From contig DATEOF010000093.1 of the NCBI GenBank assembly GCA_035274465.1, positions 1-64,000 of the forward strand: a stretch of DNA of 64,000 nucleotides, in the 5' to 3' direction. Made by a program: the position numbers and the translations under genes. The stretch's first letter is position 1. Each line of letters opens with the position of its first letter. The notes below the pieces were generated by a model. The model made no database searches, was not told the DNA's origin, and saw only the letters and a program-made list of their open reading frames with translations. This DNA comes from JADGRF01 sp035274465. Lineage in GTDB: Bacteria; Myxococcota_A; Polyangia; Polyangiales; JAFGIB01. This document shows, piece by piece, positions 16,673 through 25,494 of this stretch.

Positions 16673-17398
16673 TCATCCACTCACTCGCGCAGGTGCAGCG
16701 AGCAGAAGGCGGTTCTGTGCGGTGATCGCGCGCGGGATGAGCTGCGTGTGGACTTCGTAGCCGTGCGCGCGCAGGCGCGCTGCGCGTGTGGCGTCTACCG
16801 CCGACGCCAGGTCCAGCCAGCCGCGCAGCCCGCCCGCGTCACACGTCTCCTCGTCGTGACAGCAGGCCAGCACGGCGAGTCGCGCGTTGGCAGCCAGCAC
16901 CTTGTCGATCACCAGATCGGTGAGCGCTCCGCAGGCATGCGTCGCCACGACCACGTCGTTCGCGTCGAGCTCCAGGTCGGCGATCGAACGCTGCTGGCAT
17001 GTGACCCTGCCCGCAAGGCGCGGCCAAGCTGCGCTCACCGCTGCAGCCACCCGCGGCGCGCTGGATGGCAGGCGGATGTCGACTGCGAGCGCCGATGGGG
17101 AGGTATCGTCGAGCAACAACATCACCCAGGCCACGAGTCCGTGTCCGCACGCGACGTCCACGACGCGCCCACCTCGCAGCTTGCGACGCGCCCTGCGAGC
17201 CACTGCCCAGGCTTCGAAGAGCTCGCGCCGCGGCAGACATTCGGCCGCGCACAGCACGCGAGCCAGCCCGTGAAACAGCGTGGCATCCGGAAAGCGAGGC
17301 AGGTCGCGCGCCGTCAGCTTCTTGCGGCTGGAGGGATCGAAGGCGGAGTCCCGTGCTGCCGAGGGCGGCGGAGCAGGCGAGGAGCAGGCGGCGGACAT
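16673..17398 (-). CDS. SAM-dependent methyltransferase-like protein (METTL25/GSTCD-like)
   Basis: 241 residues. The SAM-binding motif I is VVDVACGHGLVAW (about residues 79-91) and motif II VDIRLPSSAP. The later THACGALTDLVIDKVLA and LAVLACCHDEETC segments resemble the HxCG and ACCH signatures of the METTL25/RRNAD1/GSTCD methyltransferase group as remembered. No signal peptide despite the apparent Cys at residue 5. Cytoplasmic; substrate unknown. It is divergent from the Mpo1-like gene with about 80 bases between. Confidence 0.7.
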   Translation of the reverse strand: MSAACSSPAPPPSAARDSAFDPSSRKKLTARDLPRFPDATLFHGLARVLCAAECLPRRELFEAWAVARRARRKLRGGRVVDVACGHGLVAWVMLLLDDTSPSALAVDIRLPSSAPRVAAAVSAAWPRLAGRVTCQQRSIADLELDANDVVVATHACGALTDLVIDKVLAANARLAVLACCHDEETCDAGGLRGWLDLASAVDATRAARLRAHGYEVHTQLIPRAITAQNRLLLAAPARVSG

Positions 17399-17482
17399 GT
17401 CGGCACTCTACCGCGCGGGAGGGGTACACGTCGTAGCCAGTTGATCCAAGCCCCGGAGCCGGCCCGGCCTTATTTTTTGAAC

Positions 17483-17857
17483 ATGGAAAACATTCGTCAC
17501 CCGAATTCGACCCGCGATTCTGGGCTGCTCGACTGGCAATTCGCTTCGTATGGCGAGAGCCACCAGGACCGCAGCAACCTCGCGCTGCACATCGTCGCGG
17601 TGCCCGTCTTCATGGCCGGGACGCTGGCCGTGCTCGCCTCGCCGGCGGTGTCGCTGTGGCTGGCGCCGATCGGGCTCGCCGCGATGGCAACGTCCATGGC
17701 TGTACAGGGCAAAGGCCACGCGCACGAGGCGGTGGCGCCCGCGGCATTCGCGGGACCCCTGGACGTGATCACACGCATCTTTGCCGAACAGTGGATCACG
17801 TTCCCACGTTTCGTACTCAGCGGTGGTTTTGCCCGCGCCTGGACGCGCGCTCGCTGA
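17483..17857 (+). CDS. Mpo1/DUF962-like membrane protein
   Basis: 124 residues from ATG 17483. The motif YGESHQDRSNLALHIVAVP matches the Y..(S)H.NxxNxxIHxxxVP signature of the Mpo1/YGL010w family. Two hydrophobic segments follow (VFMAGTLAVLASPAVSLW and APIGLAAMATSMAVQ), then GHAHEAVAP and a C-terminal aromatic stretch. In yeast, Mpo1 is an Fe-dependent dioxygenase of 2-hydroxy fatty acid alpha-oxidation; conserved histidines here (GESHQ, ALHIV, GHAHE) are compatible with that. In bacteria the role is unproven. The frame runs open upstream antisense to the methyltransferase; no strong ribosome site seen. Confidence 0.75.
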   Translation: MENIRHPNSTRDSGLLDWQFASYGESHQDRSNLALHIVAVPVFMAGTLAVLASPAVSLWLAPIGLAAMATSMAVQGKGHAHEAVAPAAFAGPLDVITRIFAEQWITFPRFVLSGGFARAWTRAR

Positions 17858-17885
17858 GGCGGCCAACCCGTCGTAGGCTCCGGTC

Positions 17886-19127
17886 ATGTTCGCGCGCGTG
17901 GTCCGAGTGCTGGTCGTGGCCGGCCAGCTTGCCGCGGTTGGCTGCGGGCCTGTCCGCCATGCCAGCCTGGGCAGCGCAGCCGGGGCGGGCGCTGGCGCCG
18001 CGGCAGGGAGCGCCGGGTCCCAAGGGCCCGTAGGTCCGGCGACGGCAGGCGAAACGGCAGCCGCAGGCACCACGAGTCCGCCCGACGGGGCGACCGACCG
18101 TGGCGACGACGCGGGCGGCGCTGTCCCGGTTGCAGACGCCGGGACAGCGCCTGCCGACGACGCCGGGAGCGTCTCGGACGCTGCGTTCGACGCGCCGACT
18201 CCGGTCGGCTGCGTGAACGACGTGCGTCCCGGGCTACACGACTTCGCGTGTGACTCGACCATCCACAGCGTTTCGATCCCCGAGCAATGCACCAAGTCGG
18301 CATGCGGCGTGATAGTCGACGTGCACGGCGGGATGATGAGCTCGCAGATGCAGGACAAGAACACGAACCTGCGCGAGCTCGGCCGGCAGCACGGCTACAT
18401 CGTCGTTCAACCCAACGCCTCGCAGAATCCACTGCTGCTCGATCAGCGCTTGTTCGTCGCGGACACCGACGACACGCGCGTGATGAACATCCTGATGCAG
18501 GTGATCGAGGCCTTCCATGCCGACCGCACTCGCATTCACATGACAGGCTTCTCCGAGGGTGGGTTCATGACCTGGCGCTGGTTCTGCGCTCACTCCGAGC
18601 TCCTGGCCTCTGTCGCTCCGGGTGCCGCCGCGTGGCAATGCGGAAACCTCGCCAACGCAGGCCTCACGCCCCCCGAGATCGGTTGTGAGCTGAGCCCGAG
18701 CCGCGGCACACGCAGCAACATTCCGGTCCTCTACATGCAAGGCATGAAGGACGGTCTGGTCGACCCCATGTGCGCGGACTCCTGGGTGCGCTCGAACCTG
18801 ATGACCACGCTCGCGCTCGGCGCGGGAACGGTGCTGTCGGGCGATCCGAGCTTCAAGTCCGCCGACTACGTGCGCACGCGCTACCTGGATCCGAACGGCG
18901 TGCCCTTCGAGTACATCCAGCACCAGTACAGCACCGACTCGGCTTTCCTCGGCGTCGGCATCGCTGGACATTGCTATCCGGGCAGCACGGATCTCACGCC
19001 GACGCCCCCGGCCCAGACCTTGATCGCGCCCGACCAGCTCATGTCGTTCGGGTGCACCGATCAATGCGCTTTCGACTGGGGGCGCGAGGTGATCGCGTTC
19101 TTCATCGCGCACCCGAAGCGACGCTGA
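17886..19127 (+). CDS. Lipoprotein esterase, LpqC/PHB-depolymerase-like
   Basis: 413 residues. Signal peptide with lipobox LAAVGC (Cys20), then a linker of about 80 residues rich in Ala/Gly and Asp/Ala. The catalytic domain begins near residue 105 (GLHDFACDSTIHSVSIPEQ). The oxyanion region is VDVHGGMMS, the nucleophile elbow is TGFSEGGFMTW (GxSxGG), and the usual Asp and His lie toward the C-terminus (MKDGLVDP; AGHCYPG). Family members hydrolyse short esters or feruloyl/polyhydroxyalkanoate substrates outside the cytoplasm. The true substrate cannot be read. It is convergent with the copper monooxygenase-like gene; a symmetric hairpin lies between. Confidence 0.85.
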   Translation: MFARVVRVLVVAGQLAAVGCGPVRHASLGSAAGAGAGAAAGSAGSQGPVGPATAGETAAAGTTSPPDGATDRGDDAGGAVPVADAGTAPADDAGSVSDAAFDAPTPVGCVNDVRPGLHDFACDSTIHSVSIPEQCTKSACGVIVDVHGGMMSSQMQDKNTNLRELGRQHGYIVVQPNASQNPLLLDQRLFVADTDDTRVMNILMQVIEAFHADRTRIHMTGFSEGGFMTWRWFCAHSELLASVAPGAAAWQCGNLANAGLTPPEIGCELSPSRGTRSNIPVLYMQGMKDGLVDPMCADSWVRSNLMTTLALGAGTVLSGDPSFKSADYVRTRYLDPNGVPFEYIQHQYSTDSAFLGVGIAGHCYPGSTDLTPTPPAQTLIAPDQLMSFGCTDQCAFDWGREVIAFFIAHPKRR

Positions 19128-19146
19128 CGCATCCGGTTAAACGACA

Positions 19147-19170
19147 TCGGGGCGACTTGCGCCGCCCCGA
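19147..19170. terminator. Symmetric hairpin between convergent genes
   Basis: TCGGGGCG (19147-19154) pairs with CGCCCCGA (19163-19170) across an 8-base loop, 20 bases after the stop of the esterase gene. The T-rich stretch is weak (TGTCGTTT on the minus side). It probably terminates both converging transcripts. Confidence 0.5.
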
Positions 19171-19202
19171 CTGGTACTACGTTGCTGTCTCGTGGCTGCA
19201 GC

Positions 19203-20678
19203 TCACTGCACGGGGCGTCGCAACCAGACGTAGTGCAAACACATCTCGTCGGACGTGCCCTCACCAGGGCCGACCGTGATCGGCTGAGCACGCTTCACGC
19301 CATCCACCGTGGGCTGATGTGACGCGCTGTTGTCGTAGCCGCAGGTGGCCTGAACCGTGTCGCCCGTCGCCAGCGGGATGGGATCCTTGAACAGATAGTC
19401 CATCTGCCACTCGAACTTCCAATCCGGCACGTTCGTGAGGCACTCGGCCTTGCCCCCGTGCATGAGGTTGGCAGTCATCGTCTTGGCGATCATGTGCGCG
19501 TGGGGGGACACGCCGATGATCTCGGTGCCGGCACCACCGACCGCCATGGTTGCGGTCACGGATTGAACCGCACCAGGTGTCAACACTGGCGTGAGTCCAA
19601 ACACACCGACGCGTGTGACCACCTTCTTGGGCTTCATGCCATCAGGGAGCTCCCAGAGCGCGACCCTGGTCTTGTCAGCCGTCGGCTGCTTACCGATCGT
19701 GTTGTAGTGCATCTGGAAGTTGAACGTCTGGCCCGCCTTGATCAACGCAGCGTCGCCGTCCGAGAAGACCAGGCGCCGACCACCGGGGCGCCAGCTGTAA
19801 ATGTTGTCGCCCGTCGTGCACACGGGGTTGCTCACGAGGTGCATCTGCACGTGGTGCACTTCCGCCTTCTGGTCGGGGATGACTTCGATCGCCCGCACGT
19901 ACGTATCCTTGGCAAACGTGAAGTCACTGCGCGCGCAGGCGTATTCGTCGGTGTTCGGCGGTGGCGTGTGCGGTGCTTGGAACGTGATGGTGCGCGTGGG
20001 CGGACCGAGCTCGTCATTGACGTCAGCGGGCGGCGGGACGTAGTCGGACGGGTTGCCCTCGGGGAAGCCGGCGGCCTGCCATTGCTTGAAGAGATCGCGC
20101 TGCGCAGCCGTGATCGACGGCGCGTCACGCAGTGGATGGCAATTCGGATCGGCTGGCCACGGCGGCATGCGGTTGGTCGTCACCGCATTGACGACGAGCG
20201 CTCCGACCATCTTGACGCTCGCGTACGTGTCGAGTGCCACGGGGCCTGTGCGAGTCGCTGCGTCGGGCCCGTGACAAGCCATCGAGCAGTTGTCCGCCAT
20301 GATCGGCCGAATGTCCTTGTGGAACGTGACGCCGCCGGCAGCGACAGGCGCCGAGCCCGCTGCTCCGGAGCTGGACGGAATCGCCATTCCGGGCGCTTCA
20401 GGTCCTCCCGGCGCTGCGGGCGCTGCCGACCCAGCGGTTCCCGGCAGTGACGTCACGGGAGCGGTCGCTGGTTTAGAAGCTCCTGGCGGCTGCCCTGTCA
20501 TGGCCGCCGGTGCGGTTGTGACACCGGTGCCTGGCGGCGCTGCTGCTGCGCCGACGGGGAGGCGGTTTTGCGGTCCAGCGTTCGACGCGTCGTTGGCCGC
20601 AGGACTGCTCCCGCAACCGACCCACAACGCGACCGCTGCAAAACGCAACCACTTGTGACTAAAATCTAACGCGTTCAT
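19203..20678 (-). CDS. Lipoprotein: atypical cytochrome c domain plus type II copper monooxygenase-like domain
   Basis: 491 residues. Lipobox ALWVGC (Cys22), then an Ala/Pro/Gly/Ser linker to about residue 115. Residues 116-205 look like a small cytochrome c domain (HKDIRPIMADNCSMACHG) but the haem motif is C131-x3-C135-H136 instead of CxxCH, with MPPW near residue 171 as possible axial Met. Residues 230-491 resemble the Cu-monooxygenase fold of PHM/DBH: HHVQMH (275-280), FQMHY (H324), SPHAHM (H393, H395, M396) and a final DEMC. In PHM these His/Met residues bind two coppers. Location is the outer envelope. A haem-copper relay to an oxidised substrate is the natural inference. Remains of a related gene are at 46834-47283. 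Confidence 0.75.
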   Translation of the reverse strand: MNALDFSHKWLRFAAVALWVGCGSSPAANDASNAGPQNRLPVGAAAAPPGTGVTTAPAAMTGQPPGASKPATAPVTSLPGTAGSAAPAAPGGPEAPGMAIPSSSGAAGSAPVAAGGVTFHKDIRPIMADNCSMACHGPDAATRTGPVALDTYASVKMVGALVVNAVTTNRMPPWPADPNCHPLRDAPSITAAQRDLFKQWQAAGFPEGNPSDYVPPPADVNDELGPPTRTITFQAPHTPPPNTDEYACARSDFTFAKDTYVRAIEVIPDQKAEVHHVQMHLVSNPVCTTGDNIYSWRPGGRRLVFSDGDAALIKAGQTFNFQMHYNTIGKQPTADKTRVALWELPDGMKPKKVVTRVGVFGLTPVLTPGAVQSVTATMAVGGAGTEIIGVSPHAHMIAKTMTANLMHGGKAECLTNVPDWKFEWQMDYLFKDPIPLATGDTVQATCGYDNSASHQPTVDGVKRAQPITVGPGEGTSDEMCLHYVWLRRPVQ

Positions 20679-20801
20679 GGCGGGCCCTCCGGAGGCCGTT
20701 TCATGCAGTCAGCCAGCTGATCTGCCCCACTCGAACCACAACACTTGTGTTTGTTCGGGCAGTACTCGAGCACAAGAAGTATTCGCGGATGCGGTTCGAG
20801 T

Positions 20802-22136
20802 TCAAGCTCTCAACTGACGTTGTCTGCTAACGAACAGCAAGAATGCGAAGAGCATCGCGCACGCGCTGCCTGCAACATGCTCGGTCCGACGCATAATGCA
20901 ACAGTTGCAGCCTGAAGAAGCGTGACTAGTCGGTGCAGCAGCGCCGGCCTGACCCATCGCGGGAGTTCCTGCCTGTTCGACTGACGTCGCCGTCATTCCA
21001 GCGATGCTCGCCGGCATCCCAGCGATGTTCGCAGCTGGAGCGACGCATTCCCTCGCTGGCCCATCCTCCGTGGCGACTGGAATGTTTGCGCCAAGCAACT
21101 CGATCTGGAAGTGCTGCCACTCCAGCTCGCAGTCACTTCGCGAAGCTTCCGGAGCCAAGCATTGATCGGGAGAAAGCAACTCGGAGAGACCGAAGAGCTG
21201 AGCGCCGAGGGCAGTGCTCGACACGTTTCTCAAGCCCGTTCGCGTGCACGCGTAAGGATGGTCCTCGAGCTGACTCAATCCGATCACGAAGTCGGTTTCC
21301 TGCATCGGCGTGGCCGAGTCGTTGGCGAACGTCGAGAGCATCCCGTCCAGCGCAACCAGCACCGTTCCATCGGCGAGCTGGAGCGGTCCAGCCAGCGCAT
21401 TGCCGGCGTTGAGCACGACGTGCCACGCGTTCTGTTCGAAACGCCCCAAGCTCGTTCCGCCCGCCATTTTCACCGTGTAATACGGCACGTCTCCGATCAC
21501 GTGAACGGTTGCGTCGAGCGGATCGACGAGAATGGCCGTCTCATGCGCCAGCGCTTCGCCGCTGTACGACACGCGCTGCGTTTCGATGTAGTCCGACTGG
21601 AACCGAACCAGAGCCAGAGACGAGGCGCCGACCGCGATGTCGTTCCAGTAGCGCGTGTCGGTCCAGAGCACGCGCACGGTTCGGTCGGTGATCTCGATGA
21701 CGTCGCTCGCGAGCAGATCGGAGTGCGTGCGCAGTGCGTAGAGCTTGCCCGCACTACGTGCGAACGCCGTCACGAGGCCGTGCTGGGCTTCCGGATCAGG
21801 ATGCGGCACGACGGTCCCATCGCGCTTCATGATCACGAGGCCGGTGGGGATCGCGATCACCGCTCCGCCCCCTGGCAGTGAAGCGGCGAGATCCTGACCT
21901 GCGCCACCGTAGCTCTGCGAGCAAACGAAACGCCAACCCGAGCCCTCCCGGAGGACGACGCCCTGGTAGAGGCGCAGCATGTGCACGCCAGCCGCGTCCT
22001 CATCGAGAATCGCAGTAACCCCCGGCGCCGAATGAGCATGCACCGAAGACGCACCAAGCGAGGCGACAAAGACGGCCCATGCCACGAGACCGACCAGTTG
22101 TGTCCTGTGGCGAAATTCCCGAACAAAACGAGACAT
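20802..22136 (-). CDS. Secreted protein with MYXO-CTERM-like C-terminal sorting tail
   Basis: 444 residues. A signal peptide (residues ~1-35, ending SSVHAHS) is followed by repeating beta-strand blades (VTAILDEDAAGVHMLRLYQG, VIAIPTGLVIMKRDG, VHVIGDVPYYTVKMAGG), suggesting a beta-propeller-like body. The C-terminus has a small-residue linker (GMTATSVEQAGTPAMGQAG), the cysteine motif SSGCNCC, a hydrophobic helix (ACAMLFAFLLFVS) and a basic end (RQRQLRA). This tripartite tail matches the MYXO-CTERM sorting signal processed by myxosortase in Myxococcota. It is therefore probably a cell-surface protein. Function of the body is unknown. Confidence 0.75.
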   Translation of the reverse strand: MSRFVREFRHRTQLVGLVAWAVFVASLGASSVHAHSAPGVTAILDEDAAGVHMLRLYQGVVLREGSGWRFVCSQSYGGAGQDLAASLPGGGAVIAIPTGLVIMKRDGTVVPHPDPEAQHGLVTAFARSAGKLYALRTHSDLLASDVIEITDRTVRVLWTDTRYWNDIAVGASSLALVRFQSDYIETQRVSYSGEALAHETAILVDPLDATVHVIGDVPYYTVKMAGGTSLGRFEQNAWHVVLNAGNALAGPLQLADGTVLVALDGMLSTFANDSATPMQETDFVIGLSQLEDHPYACTRTGLRNVSSTALGAQLFGLSELLSPDQCLAPEASRSDCELEWQHFQIELLGANIPVATEDGPARECVAPAANIAGMPASIAGMTATSVEQAGTPAMGQAGAAAPTSHASSGCNCCIMRRTEHVAGSACAMLFAFLLFVSRQRQLRA

Positions 22137-22530
22137 GTGATGTTGCGATTTGCATCAGTCGACTGCGTACCTACGAGCGCAGCCAACTGTAGAGGTTCGT
22201 GACGAAACATAGCACCGCGGGACGTCACTAGGCAGTGCTCGTCCTTGCGCATCCGTCCGCCTCGACCTTTGCGCTCGGCGTTCATCCTGCGGCGATCATT
22301 TGCGCCCGTTGCCGCCGCCGTCAGCTGCAGCGTTCGAGAGCTTCCGTGACCCGAACAGGGCTACCCAACGCGTTCACGTGATTCCGTCTTGATTGCTACG
22401 GCATTCTGTACTGCACGCTTCGACGCGCTTCCGCTCTTGCCCGACGAAAAAGTCTGCAGCAGGATGGCTGCGCCCAGTGCGTTGCGTCGCTCTGACGTCA
22501 GGTTGCACGGAGCAACAGGGATGGTTGGTC
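22137..22530. other. Intergenic region between divergent exported-protein genes
   Basis: About 390 bases with somewhat lower GC than the flanking genes. It should contain promoters for both divergent genes. I see no conserved hairpin, RNA-like structure or credible short gene; the reading frames that cross it lack ribosome sites and family resemblance. The site AGGGATGG, just before 22531, serves the next gene. Confidence 0.4.
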
Positions 22531-23910
22531 ATGAAACGAGCCCAATGGTTGGCGGGGATCTGCGTGCTGCTCTGTACGACACACTGCGGCGACGACGGTG
22601 ACAAGAGCTCCGGCTCATCGCCGGACTCACAGAGCGGAAGCGGTGCGCCTGCAGCCGGCGCGAGCGCAGGGACTACACCTGGAGCGGCGTCTGGCGCAGG
22701 TGGCGGAACAGCTGGCAAAGGTGGCGCCGGCGCTTCGAACGGCGCAGGCACTGGAGCGAACGCAGGCGGAAGCTCCGGCAGTGTTGCGACGAACGACGAT
22801 GCGGGGATGCCCGGCGGAAACACCACCAACACGAACACCAATACCAATACCAACCCGAGCCCCAGCGGCAGGCTAGCGGACGGGACCAATCCCAACGCAG
22901 TGAATCCGTATCCGAACTACAAGAGCGACATCTACGCGCAAGACAAGATGTGGATGTGCAAACCCGGGCTGGCGAAGAACTACTGCCTGGAAGAAATCGC
23001 GGATGCGACCGAAGCGCTGCCCGATGGCACGTTCAAGCCGTTCATGGACAACCTGAACGCCGAACATCCGTTCGATTGCATCTTCTGGTACCCCACCGTC
23101 AACCGCACCGAAGATCCGACGAGCCTCGACTTCTCCGATCCGTCTCCGATGCTCGGCTCCGTCCGCAATCAAGCCGCGCGCTTCTCGCGCATCTGCAACG
23201 TGTATGCGCCCTTCTACCGTCAGGTATCGCTGAACAACGGCGGCGACAGCAAGATCGCGTACCAGGATGTCGTCGATGGGTTCAAGCACTACATCGCGAA
23301 CTGGAACAAGGGTCGATACTTCATCATCTTCGGGCACTCACAGGGCACCGGCCACGCCACGAAGTTGATCAGCGACGAAGTGAACGACAAGCCCGAGCTC
23401 CGCGAACGCCTCATCTCCGCGCTGTTGATCGGCGGCGGCGTCACGCCGACGACGTTCTCGAACATTCCGGTGTGCAACAAACCCGACCAATTTGGTTGCG
23501 TGGTCGGGTACCGGACGTACGGCAAACCCACGCCACCCACGGGGACCGCGATCCCAGCAAACCTCGCCTGCGTGAATCCGGCCGCGCTCATGGGCGGCCA
23601 CGCGATCCTCAAGGGCTCGTTCTTCAACTCCAAGGGCTCGAGCTACGCTCCCGCGCTGGGTGCGGACTTCACCGCACACTGGGGACTCTTCCGCAACTTC
23701 TTCAGCGGCGAATGCAAGGACGCTCCAGGCGGCGGCAAGTACCTGGAGATCGACTACACGAAGATGCCGGATGACAAGCGCAAGGAGTTCCTGAACATCA
23801 CGCGCGAGTACGGCTTCGGCTTGCACGTCTTCGACTACGCGTTCTTGATGGACGACCTGCTCGATCTCGTCGACGCGCAAACCAAGGCGATGGTGAAGGC
23901 AAAGCCCTGA
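22531..23910 (+). CDS. DUF3089-type lipoprotein (predicted alpha/beta hydrolase)
   Basis: 459 residues from ATG 22531 (AGGG upstream), chosen because the export signal MKRAQWLAGICVLLCTTHC starts here. After Cys19 comes a Gly/Ala/Ser/Thr linker of about 95 residues ending in alternating Asn-Thr units. The catalytic part (about 115-459) shows DUF3089 signatures: FDCIFWYPTVNRT near the start, ARFSRICNVYAPFYRQ, and the nucleophile elbow FGHSQGTGHATKL (GxSxG). The C-terminal HVFDYAF carries a likely catalytic His/Asp. DUF3089 proteins are predicted secreted esterases/lipases; none is well characterised to my knowledge. Confidence 0.85.
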   Translation: MKRAQWLAGICVLLCTTHCGDDGDKSSGSSPDSQSGSGAPAAGASAGTTPGAASGAGGGTAGKGGAGASNGAGTGANAGGSSGSVATNDDAGMPGGNTTNTNTNTNTNPSPSGRLADGTNPNAVNPYPNYKSDIYAQDKMWMCKPGLAKNYCLEEIADATEALPDGTFKPFMDNLNAEHPFDCIFWYPTVNRTEDPTSLDFSDPSPMLGSVRNQAARFSRICNVYAPFYRQVSLNNGGDSKIAYQDVVDGFKHYIANWNKGRYFIIFGHSQGTGHATKLISDEVNDKPELRERLISALLIGGGVTPTTFSNIPVCNKPDQFGCVVGYRTYGKPTPPTGTAIPANLACVNPAALMGGHAILKGSFFNSKGSSYAPALGADFTAHWGLFRNFFSGECKDAPGGGKYLEIDYTKMPDDKRKEFLNITREYGFGLHVFDYAFLMDDLLDLVDAQTKAMVKAKP

Positions 23911-23979
23911 CCTCGAATTCGCGCTCGCTGCGGCACACAGTGGCACAGCGAGCGCGAGGCGCGCTATGGTTCGTCCACT

Positions 23980-25494
23980 TTGCCGCCCACAACTCAGCAA
24001 GAACCCGCGCATGTAGAGGACATCGAATGCGAGCTGTGCATCGTCGGCGCGGGAATCGCCGGCTTGAATGCGCTGTTTGCGGCTAGCCGCTACCTGTCGC
24101 GCGGGCAAAAAGTGGTGCTCGTGGATCGCCGAGCCGCTGTGGGCGGTATGTGGCTTTCGGCGTACGACTACGTGCGCCTGCATCAGCCGCACCCGTTCTT
24201 CACCGCGGGAAACATCGCGTGGACGTCCGGCAGAGATCGGGGCTATCTCGCCAGCCGGAGCGAGGTCGTGGCCCACCTCACGCATTGCCTCGAAACGTTG
24301 GGGCGTCGCGTGCAGATTCAGACGCGTTTCGGCCACGAATATCGCTCCCACGTCGACGCGGGCTCGGGTTCCGATCGTGTGGTCGTGCAGTGCAGCTCGC
24401 CGCATGGCGCGCAGGCGTTGCGCGTCCGTGCCAGGAAGCTGGTCATCGCATTCGGCGCGAACCTGCAGACCAAGCAACCGCTCGCGCTCTCGAGCACGGA
24501 GGTGCGCTCCGTGTCGCCTGACACGCACGACCTGCTGGGCGAGGAGATGCGAGCGAGCGATGCGCCCGTGTACATCGCCGGAGGCGGCAAGACCGCCATG
24601 GACACGGCGTACGCGCTGCTCCAGCGGTTTCCTTCCAAGCGTGTGAGCTTGTTCATCGGCAGCGGGACCATGTTCGGCTGCCGCGACCAGCTCTTCCCGA
24701 AGGGTCTGCGGCGCCTGTGGAGTGGCTCGACACCACTGGCGATGTTCCTCGACATGGCGCAACGCTACGACGGCAGAAATGAGCGAGAAGTGCTGAGCCA
24801 CCTGCGATCCACGTATGCGGTGGCTTTGAGGCCCGACGTGCGTCGCTTCATGTTTGGACTGCTCTCGCGAGACGAGAACTCCGTGATCGCTGCGCGCTCG
24901 CGCGAGATCGTCGCCGACTACCTCAGCGACGTCGTCGAAGAAGATGGGCGCCCGACTCTGTTGCTCAAGAGCGGTGAGCGCCGCCCGATCGAGCCAGGCA
25001 GCTGGATTGTCAACTGCACGGGATATCTCGGTCCAGATCCCACCCCATACGAACCCTTCGTGTCCCCGAGCGGCAAGGTCATCGCGATCAAGGCCTCTTC
25101 AGCGATTCACATCCTCAGCACATCCGCGGCGTACCTGACAGTTCACCTGTCCTATTTGAACAAACTGCACGGCCTGCCTCTCTACGAGGCAGATCTTCCC
25201 ACTTTGTACGAAGCGGATCGCGACGCGTTCTCAGTCACTACCGCGGTGCATCTGCTCTACAACACGGGCGTGATCCTGGACGCCGTGCCGAGGAGCGTGT
25301 TCAAGGAGTACGGTGTCGACCTCGGACGCTGGTACCCCGCGCCGCGGCGCATCCTCGACGGGATGCGCTTTCTACAGTACTCGAAGCGCAATCCTGATCA
25401 CTTGCGTCGCACGCTCGACACGATTCGCGATCGGTTCCGCGTACGTTGTGGTCCGCTCCAACATATGCCGGTTACTCGAGCGGCACATACTTGA
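23980..25494 (+). CDS. Flavin-containing monooxygenase (FMO/TrkA-like)
   Basis: 504 residues from TTG 23980, the first start codon after the previous stop; no in-frame ATG lies near. The FAD-binding Rossmann motif is IVGAGIAGLNA (about 21-31), followed by the GG motif RRAAVGGMW. The NADPH-binding motif is YIAGGGKTAMDTA (about 196-208). NCTGYLGPDP near residue 350 resembles the conserved C-terminal ATG/CTG region of group B monooxygenases. The FMO fingerprint FxGxxxHxxx(Y/F) is not obvious, so it may oxidise N or S centres or act as a Baeyer-Villiger-like enzyme; substrate unknown. Its end overlaps the convergent phytase-like gene by 23 bases. Confidence 0.8.
   Translation: MPPTTQQEPAHVEDIECELCIVGAGIAGLNALFAASRYLSRGQKVVLVDRRAAVGGMWLSAYDYVRLHQPHPFFTAGNIAWTSGRDRGYLASRSEVVAHLTHCLETLGRRVQIQTRFGHEYRSHVDAGSGSDRVVVQCSSPHGAQALRVRARKLVIAFGANLQTKQPLALSSTEVRSVSPDTHDLLGEEMRASDAPVYIAGGGKTAMDTAYALLQRFPSKRVSLFIGSGTMFGCRDQLFPKGLRRLWSGSTPLAMFLDMAQRYDGRNEREVLSHLRSTYAVALRPDVRRFMFGLLSRDENSVIAARSREIVADYLSDVVEEDGRPTLLLKSGERRPIEPGSWIVNCTGYLGPDPTPYEPFVSPSGKVIAIKASSAIHILSTSAAYLTVHLSYLNKLHGLPLYEADLPTLYEADRDAFSVTTAVHLLYNTGVILDAVPRSVFKEYGVDLGRWYPAPRRILDGMRFLQYSKRNPDHLRRTLDTIRDRFRVRCGPLQHMPVTRAAHT

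Noticed and set aside
16061..16679. Upstream in-frame extension of the cytochrome-like gene (515 residues in total)
   Set aside because: It overlaps the DAAP lipoprotein gene in another frame and lacks a start with a ribosome site; the signal peptide begins at 16040.
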